Positions 55,998 to 64,000 are shown, counted from the stretch's first letter. The stretch: 64,000 bases of DNA from Mesorhizobium koreense (GCF_031656215.1 NZ_CP134228.1:310001-374000); one strand, 5' to 3'. Program-made: numbers and translations. The notes: a model not told the origin generated them from the sequence alone.

Positions 55998-56103
55998 GTC
56001 GGCCTCCTTGGGCTGAAACTTCGATTGACCGCAATATCGTCGGGAAAGGCCGGATTTCCCACCCGATTCCTGCAATGCGCGCTATGGTTGAATATGGCCT
56101 GTG

Positions 56104-56589
56104 CTACCGCCCTTTCGCGGTCGCCAATGCGCGCGAAAAGGCCGTCGCGAAACTCTCGCGATCGTCCGGGTTGAGGAAGCCGCCGATCGCCACCGTCTCG
56201 TAGCGCGATGTCACCGCCATCCGGGTGATGCCGATCTCGCTGTGACGGTTGACGGAGAAGCGCGCCCAGAAGGGATTGAAGCTGTGCGCCACGGACTTTC
56301 CCGAAGGCGCGGTCTTGCGGATATCGAGATGCGTGCGCGACAGGGTGACCTCTTCGCGGGCGCGCGCTGCGCGGTAGTTCAGCCGGAAGGCGGTATAGAT
56401 GCCGAGCATGGCAAGGCCGCAGAAACACAGGATAGGCCAGGCGCCGTCCAGAAGGAAGATGACGCCCGTCACCAGCCAGCCGAAGCCGAGCGCGCACATG
56501 AGGATGAAGAAGCCAATGCGGCCGAGCGACCGGTGCGGCGTCAGAAGCGCCCGGAAGAACGGCTCGTCCGCTGCGATTGTCTCGCTCAT
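56104..56589 (-). CDS. DUF2244 family membrane protein
   Basis: The protein has 161 residues with two hydrophobic helices (GFFILMCALGFGWLVTGVIFL and PILCFCGLAMLGIYTAF). A cytoplasmic domain follows (LNYRAARAREEVTLSRTHLDI, FNPFWARFSVNRHS). This is the DUF2244 layout, and the role is unknown. It starts 21 bp from the divergent nth gene, so promoter elements of one lie in the coding region of the other. Confidence 0.85.
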   Translation of the reverse strand: MSETIAADEPFFRALLTPHRSLGRIGFFILMCALGFGWLVTGVIFLLDGAWPILCFCGLAMLGIYTAFRLNYRAARAREEVTLSRTHLDIRKTAPSGKSVAHSFNPFWARFSVNRHSEIGITRMAVTSRYETVAIGGFLNPDDRESFATAFSRALATAKGR

Positions 56590-56610
56590 GGGAATAATTA
56601 TAGAGGAGGA

Positions 56611-57360
56611 ATGCAAAAGCGGAACAGCAAAATAGCGTTACCGGCGAAACAAAAGGCGGCTGCCGCCGCCAGACGCGGTAAGCGGCCGAAAATCCCCTAT
56701 ACGGCCGACGAGATATACGAGATCTTCCGCCGTTTTTCCGTGCAGCGGCCCGAGCCCCGAAGCGAACTCGACTACACCAACGCCTTCACCATGCTGGTGG
56801 CGGTGGTGCTTTCCGCGCAGGCGACCGATGCCGGCGTCAACAAGGCGACAAAGAAGCTTTTCGCCATCGCCGACACGCCTCAAAAGATGGCTGCGCTCGG
56901 CGAAGGCGGCATAGCCAACCATATCCGCACGATTGGCCTGTGGCGCGCCAAGGCGAAAAACGTGCTGGCGTTGTCCGAAGCGCTGATCCGCGATCACCAT
57001 GGCAAGGTGCCGGACAGCCGCGAAGAACTCGTCAAATTGCCGGGCGTCGGCCGCAAGACCGCGAATGTGGTCCTGAACAACGTCTTCGGCGAGCCGACGC
57101 TCGCGGTCGACACGCATATCTTCCGGCTCGGCAACCGGCTGCTGCTCGCGCCAGGCAAGACGCCGGAGGAAGTCGAGGCTGGTTTCCTGAAAATCATCCC
57201 GCCGGAATTCCTGCGCCACGCACATCACTGGTTGATCCTGCACGGCCGCTATGTCTGCAAGGCGCGCCGCCCGGAATGCGAGCACTGCATCATCGCCGAT
57301 CTCTGCAAGGCGCCGGTCAAGACAAGCGACGTGCCGGCACCGCTCGTACGGATCGATTAA
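56611..57360 (+). CDS. nth: Endonuclease III
   Basis: This base-excision DNA glycosylase/AP lyase has 249 residues. The HhH motif LPGVGRKTANVVLNN holds the catalytic Lys side, and Asp lies in LAVDTHIFRLGNRL. The C-terminal [4Fe-4S] loop CKARRPECEHCIIADLC has the family spacing. It removes oxidised pyrimidines. GAGGAGGA is immediately upstream. The N-terminal about 25 residues are basic. The stop TAA overlaps the convergent CysZ-like gene stop in a shared TTAA. Confidence 0.96.
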   Translation: MQKRNSKIALPAKQKAAAAARRGKRPKIPYTADEIYEIFRRFSVQRPEPRSELDYTNAFTMLVAVVLSAQATDAGVNKATKKLFAIADTPQKMAALGEGGIANHIRTIGLWRAKAKNVLALSEALIRDHHGKVPDSREELVKLPGVGRKTANVVLNNVFGEPTLAVDTHIFRLGNRLLLAPGKTPEEVEAGFLKIIPPEFLRHAHHWLILHGRYVCKARRPECEHCIIADLCKAPVKTSDVPAPLVRID

Positions 57361-58064
57361 GCGCGCCGCTCCTCCGTCGACACCAGCTTGTGCAGATGCA
57401 CCATCAGCGCAGCGGCGAAGAGCGGGGTCAGGAGATTGACCACCGGCACGGCAAGGAAGGCGGCAATGACTAGGCCAGCGAGGAAGACCGTGCCGAAATT
57501 GCGCCGGCGCAGCGCCTTCGCCTCCGGCTCGTCGCGGAAGCGCATGGCGGCAAACTCGAAATATTCACGACCGAGCAGATAACCGTTGATCAGGAAGAAG
57601 GCGGCGATGTTCACGCCCGGGATCAGGAGGAGGAACAGCGCGACTATGTTGCCCAGGATCACGACCGCCAGGAATTTCACCGACAGCAGGACGGCCCGCA
57701 TGGTCGGCACCGCACGACCCGGCGGGTCGAGCTTATACTCGTTCTTCTCGATGATTTCGGCCACGTCGTCCAGGAACAGGCCGGCGATAATCGCCGCGAC
57801 CGGGGCGATCAGCAACGCAAGCCCGAGCGCCAGCCCGATCGCCGCAAGTATAGCCGCGATGATGCCAAGCCAGCTTGCCCAGCTTGGAAAGCCGGGCAGG
57901 AGCGCGTCGATCCACGGTAGGGCATAGGCGTCGAACAGATGCTGGAGCCCGAGCCACACCACCACCAGCAGCAGGAGCGTCAGCCCGAGCGTCTTGAAGA
58001 AAGCCGCGCGGAATTCAGGGGTGAAAAGGTCGCCGAGAGCGCGGCGGGCGGCTTCGAGGATCAT
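57357..58064 (-). CDS. CysZ-like/EI24 domain membrane protein
   Basis: The protein has 235 residues with four or more helices (LGLTLLLLVVVWLGL, LGIIAAILAAIGLALGLALLI, SVKFLAVVILGNIVALFLLL and VFLAGLVIAAFLAVPVV). The cytoplasmic loop GLFLDDVAEIIEKNEY is as in CysZ, a sulfate permease of the inner membrane. No sulfate assimilation gene is adjacent, so the transport role is family-based. It converges on nth. Confidence 0.85.
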   Translation of the reverse strand: MILEAARRALGDLFTPEFRAAFFKTLGLTLLLLVVVWLGLQHLFDAYALPWIDALLPGFPSWASWLGIIAAILAAIGLALGLALLIAPVAAIIAGLFLDDVAEIIEKNEYKLDPPGRAVPTMRAVLLSVKFLAVVILGNIVALFLLLIPGVNIAAFFLINGYLLGREYFEFAAMRFRDEPEAKALRRRNFGTVFLAGLVIAAFLAVPVVNLLTPLFAAALMVHLHKLVSTEERRA

Positions 58065-58143
58065 TCATCTATCCGGATTGGCCAGTCCGGCCCCAGATAG
58101 GGGCGCACGGGCACCGCTGCAAGAAAAGGGAGCTAGGGCGGTT

Positions 58144-58605
58144 CTATGCCAACCTGGCCAGCAGTTTCAGGAAAGTCGCGGTCTCGCGTGCGTTGAGTGG
58201 CTCGAGCGTTTCCACGGTGATCCGTTCGGCGAGCGGCAACAGCCTCTCGATCATGGCCTTCCCCTGGTCGGAAAGGCTGACGACCAACCGACGCCGGTCT
58301 TCGCTATGCGCGGCCAGCGTCACCAGACCGCGCGCCTTCAGCCGGTCGATGACGCCCTTGATCGTCGCCGCGTCCATCGCAACCATCGCGCCGAGTTGAT
58401 TCTGCGAGGCCTCGCCGATCTCCGCCAGCCTGGCGAGCGCGGCGAATTGCGGCGGGGTGAGGTCGCCGATATGTTTCGCAAAGATGGCGATATGGCGCTG
58501 GTTCGCCTTGCGCAGGATAAAGCCGACCTGCTCATGCAGCCGGTAGCCCTCGTCGGCGCCAGCCTCCGCCTCGACCAGTTTCAGCTTGCCGACGGGGGCG
58601 GTCAC
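58144..58605 (-). CDS. MarR family transcriptional regulator
   Basis: The protein has 153 residues. The winged HTH reads LTPPQFAALARLAEIGEASQNQLGAM, then IKGVIDRLKARGLVTLAAHSEDRRRL, the MarR beta-wing. It likely senses an aromatic ligand and controls the upstream DUF1185-UPF0280-reductase-hydroxylase genes. It overlaps the DUF1185 gene stop by 4 bp, so it is in the same operon. Confidence 0.9.
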   Translation of the reverse strand: MTAPVGKLKLVEAEAGADEGYRLHEQVGFILRKANQRHIAIFAKHIGDLTPPQFAALARLAEIGEASQNQLGAMVAMDAATIKGVIDRLKARGLVTLAAHSEDRRRLVVSLSDQGKAMIERLLPLAERITVETLEPLNARETATFLKLLARLA

Positions 58606-59186
58606 CTCAATCCGTCCTCGCCCTTGACGTCCGCCGCAGCCAGACCCGCCATGCGGTTGTGGACGCGCGGGCCGCAGGCCATCGACAGGCAGAACAGGAT
58701 CTCGTCGGGGCGCGGGCCGTCCGGCATCGACACGGTCATGGCGTCGAAATGACTGCGCACATAGGCGGCGTTGGTATGGCCGAGCGGCACGTCGAGCGAC
58801 GCGCCGAATGCGCCGACCTTCATCGCCGACGGAACAATGGCCCTGGCGTTGCCAAGCCGTTCGCGCATGGCGTAGCCGCCCGGCACGTGCCAGAGCGCGC
58901 CGTGCTCTATTTCACCTGCCGCGCCGACGATGGCGCCCTTGCCGTAGCCGTCGATCAACGCGATGCCGCCGCCGAGCGCGGCGATCAGCCTGTCGGTCAG
59001 CATCAGGCCGAGCGGCTTCAGGTCCTCCATGCCAGGCTGCAATTCGGCGAAATATTTACCGGCGTAGGGATTCTTCACCAACGCCAAAGCGGCGGCGCGA
59101 CGGCGCGGCGTTTCCGGCGCCGGGCCGCCTTCGTGCAGGATTTCCTCGGTCAGCACAGCGATCTTGCGGATCGGGAATTCAGGCAT
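58602..59186 (-). CDS. DUF1185 ('amino acid synthesis') family protein
   Basis: This soluble protein has 194 residues. Characteristic segments are RRAAALALVKNPYAGKYFAEL, ALIDGYGKGAIVGAAGEIEHG and HFDAMTVSMPDGPRPDEILF. Structural genomics has solved relatives, but to my knowledge no reaction is established. It lies between UPF0280 (8-bp overlap) and the MarR gene (4-bp overlap). Its ties to a Mo-hydroxylase and a ring-reductase homologue suggest it processes the ring product, which is inference. Confidence 0.82.
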   Translation of the reverse strand: MPEFPIRKIAVLTEEILHEGGPAPETPRRRAAALALVKNPYAGKYFAELQPGMEDLKPLGLMLTDRLIAALGGGIALIDGYGKGAIVGAAGEIEHGALWHVPGGYAMRERLGNARAIVPSAMKVGAFGASLDVPLGHTNAAYVRSHFDAMTVSMPDGPRPDEILFCLSMACGPRVHNRMAGLAAADVKGEDGLR

Positions 59187-60264
59187 GTTGCGGCTCCGTA
59201 TGAGATTTGAAAAGGCGGTGCCCTACGTCACCCCCCTCTGTCCTGCCGGACATCTCCCCCTCAAGGGGGGAGATCGCACCGGCCGTCTCCGCCATCACCC
59301 CATCCGCAATCCCGGAGATTTCTACAGCCTTAGAGATTGGCCCGGGCCGCGACGTCAGCTGATCTCCCCCCTTGAGGGGGAGATGTCCGGCAGGACAGAG
59401 GGGGGTGCGGCGGGGTGCTGCCTTTTCCTGCAAGGCATTCCCGCAATCCCGCGATTGCCCGCCAAGGAATAGCGCCGCCGCCTCGATCAGCCCGCGTCGG
59501 CGATAGTCTTCGGCGACGGCCAATCCGCGATCGAGTGCGACTGCGATTTCCCGGCCCGCCAGCAAGCCGACATCCGTCGTCACTGGCCTTTCGCCGAGGT
59601 CGGTATCCGGCTGGATGGCGCAAGCGGGCTCACGGCGGATCGCCGGATGGCCGGGCAAGTCGACAGCGTTGGCGATAAGCGTCGCGGCGACATCGGCGAT
59701 CGCCGCATCCCGCGCCAGCACGGTCACCGCGTCGGCGATACCAAGCGAAAAGCTGCGGCCGCGCCAACCGCTCGTCGCGACGCCGCGCACGCGATCCTCC
59801 GAGCGGATGACCAACTGATCGGACAATCCATGCCCGGTGCCGGCGATCGCAGCTTTCATCGAGTGCCCCGGCGCGAGGTGGACGGCGATATCGCCGCCAT
59901 CATTGACATAGGCGCGGTCGAGGGCGCGACCAGCAAGCATCGCCGCCAGCATCTCGTCAGCGACCGAACCGGCCACCGCCGCCATCGGGGTAACGAAGGT
60001 ATCAGCGAAGCGCGAAGCCGCCGCCTCCATGCGGCGCGCCGTCGGCCCGGCAAAAGAGCGTGGCCGCGTCGTGGAAGGCCTGCGCAGTTCCGCCAATTCT
60101 TCGACCAGTTCACCCAGCATCGTCCGGAAGCGCCGGGCTGCCTGGCGGTAGCTCGCCTCGATCTCCTCCGGTGCGCCGAAGGCCTCGACGACCAGGTCGA
60201 TCGGGCCATGGTTCATATGCAGTCGACGTCCGTCCGGCAGCCAGACGATCTCGGGTCCGTTCAT
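59179..60264 (-). CDS. UPF0280 family protein with repeat-derived C-terminal extension
   Basis: The protein has 361 residues. The UPF0280 core fills about 1-285 (WLPDGRRLHMNHGPIDLVVEA, YVNDGGDIAVHLAPGH, VATSGWRGRSFSLGIADAVTV, IANAVDLPGHP), a fold I recall as ApbE-like. From residue 286 the frame enters an inverted-repeat mosaic element (PLCPAGHLPLKGGDQ through ISPLEGEMSGRTEGG), then reaches a stop within the next gene's start. Relatives are about 75 residues shorter. It overlaps the reductase gene by 4 bp and DUF1185 by 8 bp. The biochemical role is unknown. Confidence 0.85.
   Translation of the reverse strand: MNGPEIVWLPDGRRLHMNHGPIDLVVEAFGAPEEIEASYRQAARRFRTMLGELVEELAELRRPSTTRPRSFAGPTARRMEAAASRFADTFVTPMAAVAGSVADEMLAAMLAGRALDRAYVNDGGDIAVHLAPGHSMKAAIAGTGHGLSDQLVIRSEDRVRGVATSGWRGRSFSLGIADAVTVLARDAAIADVAATLIANAVDLPGHPAIRREPACAIQPDTDLGERPVTTDVGLLAGREIAVALDRGLAVAEDYRRRGLIEAAALFLGGQSRDCGNALQEKAAPRRTPLCPAGHLPLKGGDQLTSRPGPISKAVEISGIADGVMAETAGAISPLEGEMSGRTEGGDVGHRLFKSHTEPQHA
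59229..59407. repeat. Mosaic inverted-repeat element (family B, copy 1), inside a reading frame
   Basis: Two 46-bp inverted arms start CACCCCCCTCTGTCCTGCC and end in its complement, with about 87 bp between. Each arm carries the hairpin ATCTCCCCCTCAAGGGGGGA. The entire element is translated as the UPF0280 C-terminus. Near-identical arms are found at 61840-62003. Confidence 0.9.
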
Positions 60265-61799
60265 CGCGGCCTGCTCGGTGCATGGCGGAGATAGGCGAGC
60301 GGCGGCCATGGGTTCAGGCCCTGCGCGCCGGCGCCGCGGCGCGAGTTCAGATATTCGCCGCCGTGCGCGACGATGTCCTCGACCGTGCGGATCTCGGAGA
60401 CATAGCCGCCGAGCCGTTCGTAATCGTCGCGGCGGAGCGTGAACTCGATCGGTGCCACCAGAGCCGGCGTCGGCACGTAGCCGAAGGCATTGTCGGGCGT
60501 CCGCATGACGTCGACCATCAGCATGATGCCGCCGCCCGGCCACACATAGACCGGCGCCCCGCCGACCGTGACATAGGTCTGCAGCCCATGGACCGACCGC
60601 GTGAGGTTGACCGGGTTCTCCGTGACCCCGGCGCGGAGCGAGCCGCCAGCGCCGCCGACGAAGAGCACGGTGCAGAGCGCCGGCTCACAATTGTCCTCGA
60701 TCAGATCGACGGATTTGCGCAGCCGTTCCGGAAACGGCTTTTCGACCGGCTTCAGATCGTCGTCGAGCTCGAAATAGGCGAACTGCTCGCCGGTCGTGGA
60801 GACCATCAAGAGCGACAGACCGGGGCGCGCGCCCTTCTTCGGGTTCCATTCGCCGAGGATCTGCAGCGGGTCGGAGATGGTCGTACCGCCCCAGCCGAGA
60901 CCCGGTTCGGAGACCTTGAAATAGCGGCCAGGCGTCGAGCGGCGGCCGAGGATCTTTATGCCTGTGTCCTGCCAGCCGAGCACCTTGCCCGCCTGGTGCT
61001 CGGAAACGACGCCGGTGATGTGATCGTCCACCACCACGACCTCGTCGACAAGATCCTTCCATTGCGTGGCGAACATGCCGATGGTCGCCGAACCGCAGCC
61101 GACACGCATGCGATGCTCAGGTTTGCCGTCAATGATCGGCGCCTTGCCGGCCTCGACGACCACGCTGACACCGCCGTCGATAGTCAGTTCCACCGGCTTT
61201 TTGTTGCAGAGGTTGAGGAGCGCGTCGCAGGTCGCCCGGCCTTCCGCCTTGGAGCCGCCGGTCAGGTGATGCACGCCGCCGAGAGAGAGCATCTGGGAGC
61301 CGTATTCGGCGGTTGAAACATGACCGATCACCTCGCCTTCAGCCCGCACGGCGACGGTCTCGTCGCCCAGATGCCGGTCGGTGTCGATCTTCACCTTGGC
61401 GCCGCAATAGGAAAATATGCCTTCGGTCACGACGGTGACCAGATCGACGCCCTCGATTTCCTGGCTGACGATGAAGGGTGCGGGCTTGTAATCGGGATAG
61501 GTGGTGCCGGCCCCGATGGCGCTGACGAAACGGCGGCCGCTATTCACCAGTTCGCCGTTCCAGTCCTCGCCCTCGGCAAGGAAGGGCGTCACCGCGCCGC
61601 CAGTCTCTTCGGCATGCTCCAGGATGGTCAGCGGATCGCAGCGCACGATCCTGCCGCCGACATTGCCATAACGGTCGCAGGCGCCAGTACGGCCCTCGGC
61701 AATGTAGCACATGACCGGGCAGGCATCGCAGCGGATCTTTTCGGCTACCTTCTTCTCGCCCGGATCGTGCGTCTCGAAGCGCTCGGAAAGCTCGCTCAT
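60261..61799 (-). CDS. 6-hydroxynicotinate reductase-like iron-sulfur protein
   Basis: The protein has 512 residues. An N-terminal Cys cluster, C24-x2-C27-x3-C31-x9-C41 (CDACPVMCYIAEGRTGACD), should bind an Fe-S cluster. The remaining sequence (HVSTAEYGSQMLSLGGVHHLTGG and MRVGCGSATIGMFATQW) matches proteins annotated as 6-hydroxynicotinate reductase. In Eubacterium barkeri that enzyme reduces the hydroxylated pyridine ring with ferredoxin. The actual substrate here is unproven. It follows the Mo-hydroxylase gene and overlaps UPF0280 by 4 bp. Confidence 0.82.
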   Translation of the reverse strand: MSELSERFETHDPGEKKVAEKIRCDACPVMCYIAEGRTGACDRYGNVGGRIVRCDPLTILEHAEETGGAVTPFLAEGEDWNGELVNSGRRFVSAIGAGTTYPDYKPAPFIVSQEIEGVDLVTVVTEGIFSYCGAKVKIDTDRHLGDETVAVRAEGEVIGHVSTAEYGSQMLSLGGVHHLTGGSKAEGRATCDALLNLCNKKPVELTIDGGVSVVVEAGKAPIIDGKPEHRMRVGCGSATIGMFATQWKDLVDEVVVVDDHITGVVSEHQAGKVLGWQDTGIKILGRRSTPGRYFKVSEPGLGWGGTTISDPLQILGEWNPKKGARPGLSLLMVSTTGEQFAYFELDDDLKPVEKPFPERLRKSVDLIEDNCEPALCTVLFVGGAGGSLRAGVTENPVNLTRSVHGLQTYVTVGGAPVYVWPGGGIMLMVDVMRTPDNAFGYVPTPALVAPIEFTLRRDDYERLGGYVSEIRTVEDIVAHGGEYLNSRRGAGAQGLNPWPPLAYLRHAPSRPR

Positions 61800-61839
61800 G
61801 AGCGCCGCTCCACGAAACGGATATGCTTGCGTTCCTTCG

Positions 61840-62003
61840 CACCCCCCTCTGTCCTGCCGGACATCTCCCCCTCAAGGGGGGAGATCAAGCCGACCGCGCC
61901 GCCGACTCCCTTCTTTCTACGGCTTTGAAGATTCGGCCGAAGCGGTGACGACAGCCAATCTCCCCCCTTGAGGGGGAGATGTCCGACAGGACAGAGGGGG
62001 GTG
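61840..62003. repeat. Mosaic inverted-repeat element (family B, copy 2)
   Basis: Two 46-bp inverted arms match those of the element in UPF0280. It sits in the 214-bp gap between the Mo-hydroxylase stop and the reductase start, within one probable operon, where an RNA fold could affect downstream expression. Confidence 0.9.
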
Positions 62004-62013
62004 CCCCCGGCAA

Positions 62014-64000
62014 TCATCGCCGCGCCTCCCTGATCGCCGCCAGCACGCGAGACGGTGTCGCCGGCACTTTCGCGATCTTCGCCCCGGAGGCGTGGCGGAT
62101 GGCGTTGAGGATCGCAGGCGCGGTAGGAATCAGCACATGCTCGCCGAGCCCTTTCGCCCCGAACGGCCCTTCCGGGTCCGGCACCTCGACCAGGATCGAT
62201 TCGATGGGCGGCACGTCGCCGATGGTCGGGATCAGGTAATCGTGCAGGTTCTCCGTGCGGCCCGGAACATATTCCTCCATCAGCGCAAGGCCGATGCCTT
62301 GAGCGATGCCGCCCTCGATCTGGCCTTCGACCAGAAGCGGGTTGATGGCGCGGCCGACATCGTGCGCGGCGGTGATCTTGATAAGCTTCACCGTGCCGAG
62401 CTTCATGTCCACCTCAAGCTCAGCGATCTGCGCGCCGAAGCCGTAGACGGCGTAGGGCTTGCCCTGCCCTTTTGCGTCGAGCGCGGTGGTCGGCGCGTCA
62501 TAGGTCTCGACCGCGCGAAAGACGAGGCCGTCGGCATCGGTCTTCATCGCGCCAAGGTCGATCTCGCGCACGGCATCGCCCTCGCGCATGGTCAGGGTCG
62601 GGCCGTTGAGCGCCAGCACCGCCTTTTCCGAGACGTTGGCGAAGCGCAGGATCGCTTCGCGAAGCGCGCGGCCGGCCTTCTCGGCTGCCTTGCCGGTAAT
62701 GAAAGTCTGGCGCGAGGCCGACGTTTTGCCGGCGTCCGGCGTGATCGAGGTATCGGCGCCGACGAGGCGCAGCTTGCCGAGCGGCAAGCCGAGCGCGTCG
62801 GCGGCGATCTGCGAAATCACCGTATTGGAACCCTGGCCGATATCGACCGCACCCTGATGCAGAACGACCTCCCCCACAGGCGAAATGCCGATCTTGATGG
62901 TGGACGGGTTGGGCAATGCCGTGTTGCCGCAGCCATACCAGCAGGAGGCCACGCCGACGCCGCGCTTGCGCGTTTGATGGGCGGCGTTGAATGCCTGGGC
63001 ATCCTTGAGCGCACGCGCCCAATGCGGCTTCAAGGCTTCCAGGCACTCGACGATACCGGCCGCTTCCAGCACCTGTCCGGTGGCGGTCACGGAGCCCTTC
63101 CGGAATGCATTCTTCAGGCGGAACTCCAGCCGGTCCATGCCGATCCGGCCGGCAAGCTCGTCATAGAGCGTCTCTTGGCAGATCGTCGCCTGCGGCACGC
63201 CGAAGCCGCGAAAGGCGCCAGCGACTGGGCCGTTCGTGTGGACGGCGCGGCCCATCGCGCGATAGTTCGCCACGGCATAGGGACCGGAAGCGTGGACGGG
63301 CACGCGGTTCGCCACGGTCGGCCCCCAGCTTGCATAGGCGCCGGTGTTGAAGTCGCCCTCGAAGACCATGCCGGTCACCCGGCCCTCCGCATCGGCGCCG
63401 ATCGTCGCCTTCATCGAGCCCGGATGGCGCTTGGTGGTCGAAGCCATCGATTCAGAACGCGTGTAGGCGAGATAGGCCGGCAGGCCCGTCTTCAGCGCCA
63501 CCAACCCGATCAGAGGCTGGAGCGAGACGTCGAGCTTCGAGCCGAATCCGCCGCCCGTCGCGGTCGGCACGATGCGCACGTTCTCTGGCGCGAGGCCGAG
63601 CACGGCGGCGGTGTCGGCGCGGTCCATGTAGGGCGCCTGCGTGCAGGCCTTGATGACCAGCGTGTCGCCCTCCATGAAAGCATGGCCCGCTTCCGGCTCT
63701 ATATAGGCGTGCTCCACATACGACGTATCCACCGCGCCGATGACGGTGAAGGCGGCTTCGGCCAGCGCCTGTTCCGGGTCGCCGCGCTCGACATAGCCGG
63801 TGGTGAGAATGTTGTCCTGGCGGCCGATATGGATCGGCGCAAAGCCGTTCAACGCCTCCGCGGGCTCGAGCGTATGCGGTAGCACGGTCCATTCGATCGG
63901 GAAATCGGCCGGATCGAGATCGGCCACCGCCTCCTTCTCGCCGGCAACGAGCGCCACGGCCTCACCGCGAAAGCGCACCTCCCCTTCCGCCAGCGCCGGC
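62014..64000 (-). CDS. Xanthine dehydrogenase family molybdopterin-binding subunit, partial
   Basis: About 662 residues are visible; the N-terminus is cut off by the window. The region PALAEGEVRFRGE-AVALVAGE is from the a/b hammerhead. Mo-cofactor segments follow (TATGGGFGSKLDVSLQPLIG, GAFRGFGVPQATI, VDIGQGSNTVISQIAADAL), ending with catalytic Glu in AKGLGEHVLIPTAP. It hydroxylates a carbon next to a ring nitrogen or an aldehyde, using water. Fe-S and FAD partners may lie beyond the edge. Confidence 0.9.
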   Translation of the reverse strand, partial: PALAEGEVRFRGEAVALVAGEKEAVADLDPADFPIEWTVLPHTLEPAEALNGFAPIHIGRQDNILTTGYVERGDPEQALAEAAFTVIGAVDTSYVEHAYIEPEAGHAFMEGDTLVIKACTQAPYMDRADTAAVLGLAPENVRIVPTATGGGFGSKLDVSLQPLIGLVALKTGLPAYLAYTRSESMASTTKRHPGSMKATIGADAEGRVTGMVFEGDFNTGAYASWGPTVANRVPVHASGPYAVANYRAMGRAVHTNGPVAGAFRGFGVPQATICQETLYDELAGRIGMDRLEFRLKNAFRKGSVTATGQVLEAAGIVECLEALKPHWARALKDAQAFNAAHQTRKRGVGVASCWYGCGNTALPNPSTIKIGISPVGEVVLHQGAVDIGQGSNTVISQIAADALGLPLGKLRLVGADTSITPDAGKTSASRQTFITGKAAEKAGRALREAILRFANVSEKAVLALNGPTLTMREGDAVREIDLGAMKTDADGLVFRAVETYDAPTTALDAKGQGKPYAVYGFGAQIAELEVDMKLGTVKLIKITAAHDVGRAINPLLVEGQIEGGIAQGIGLALMEEYVPGRTENLHDYLIPTIGDVPPIESILVEVPDPEGPFGAKGLGEHVLIPTAPAILNAIRHASGAKIAKVPATPSRVLAAIREARR

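Noticed and set aside
62092-63882. 596-codon plus-strand frame opposite the Mo-hydroxylase
   Set aside because: Antisense to a gene with full molybdopterin motifs; composition is that of a mirror frame.
1-64000. CRISPR array, tRNA, rRNA, transposase or phage genes
   Set aside because: None seen by eye. Repeats present are dispersed inverted elements without regular spacers. A covariance-model scan for RNA genes was not possible.

Overview
This is a GC-rich chromosomal segment from an alphaproteobacterium of the order Hyphomicrobiales (Rhizobiales), most like the Mesorhizobium/Phyllobacteriaceae branch. The evidence is gene order and content: nfu-usp-trpS-murJ-glnD-mutS/maeB, then olsB-hybrid kinase-acuI-lspA, then sppA-ihfB-lapA, then lptCAB and rpoN-hpf-ptsN. 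DUF1150 and an alphaproteobacterial-style heat-shock promoter are also present, as are mosaic palindromic intergenic repeats typical of rhizobia. No rRNA, tRNA, CRISPR, prophage or transposase was recognised.

Layout. 1-7 kb: the end of an AI-2E type permease gene, mmcB, a small HTH gene, a CueR-type copper regulator, an L,D-transpeptidase lipoprotein, nfu, a universal stress protein and trpS. A plus-strand trio (ECF sigma factor, DUF4142 protein, cupredoxin) sits between trpS and murJ. 7-17 kb: murJ, glnD, mutS and the divergent NADP-malic enzyme gene. 17-19 kb: a polar amino-acid ABC importer without an ATPase. 19-26 kb: olsB, a hybrid kinase, acuI, lspA and two rRNA-methylase-like genes. 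26-28.5 kb: a WYL regulator, a VOC protein and a frameshifted EVE-domain gene, then DUF1772. 28.5-33 kb: lapA, ihfB, sppA and divergent lptC-lptA-lptB. 33-38 kb: a complete branched-chain-type ABC importer (SBP, H, M, G, F). 38-43.5 kb: an RND efflux pump with its adaptor, and a nucleoside hydrolase. 43.5-47.4 kb: hsp20 and DUF1150, then ptsN-hpf-rpoN in the orientation opposite to lptB.

47.5-55 kb holds a LacI-family regulator divergent from an ABC import operon that ends in a 2H phosphoesterase gene, followed by a LysE exporter and a ribokinase. 55-58 kb holds an Ada-like methyltransferase/regulator, DUF2244, endonuclease III and a CysZ-like protein. 58-64 kb is a minus-strand cluster running into the window edge: a molybdenum hydroxylase large subunit, a 6-hydroxynicotinate-reductase-like Fe-S protein, UPF0280, DUF1185 and MarR. 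It reads as a catabolic module for an N-heteroaromatic or similar compound (hydroxylation at a Mo centre followed by ring reduction). It is the best candidate for an undescribed system here.

Structural points. The usual lptB-rpoN junction is broken: rpoN-hpf-ptsN lies 11.5 kb away and inverted. Two families of inverted-repeat mosaic elements are present, each in two copies. One copy has been absorbed into the C-terminal reading frame of UPF0280. The ribokinase start site is embedded in the 3' arm of a terminator-like hairpin.
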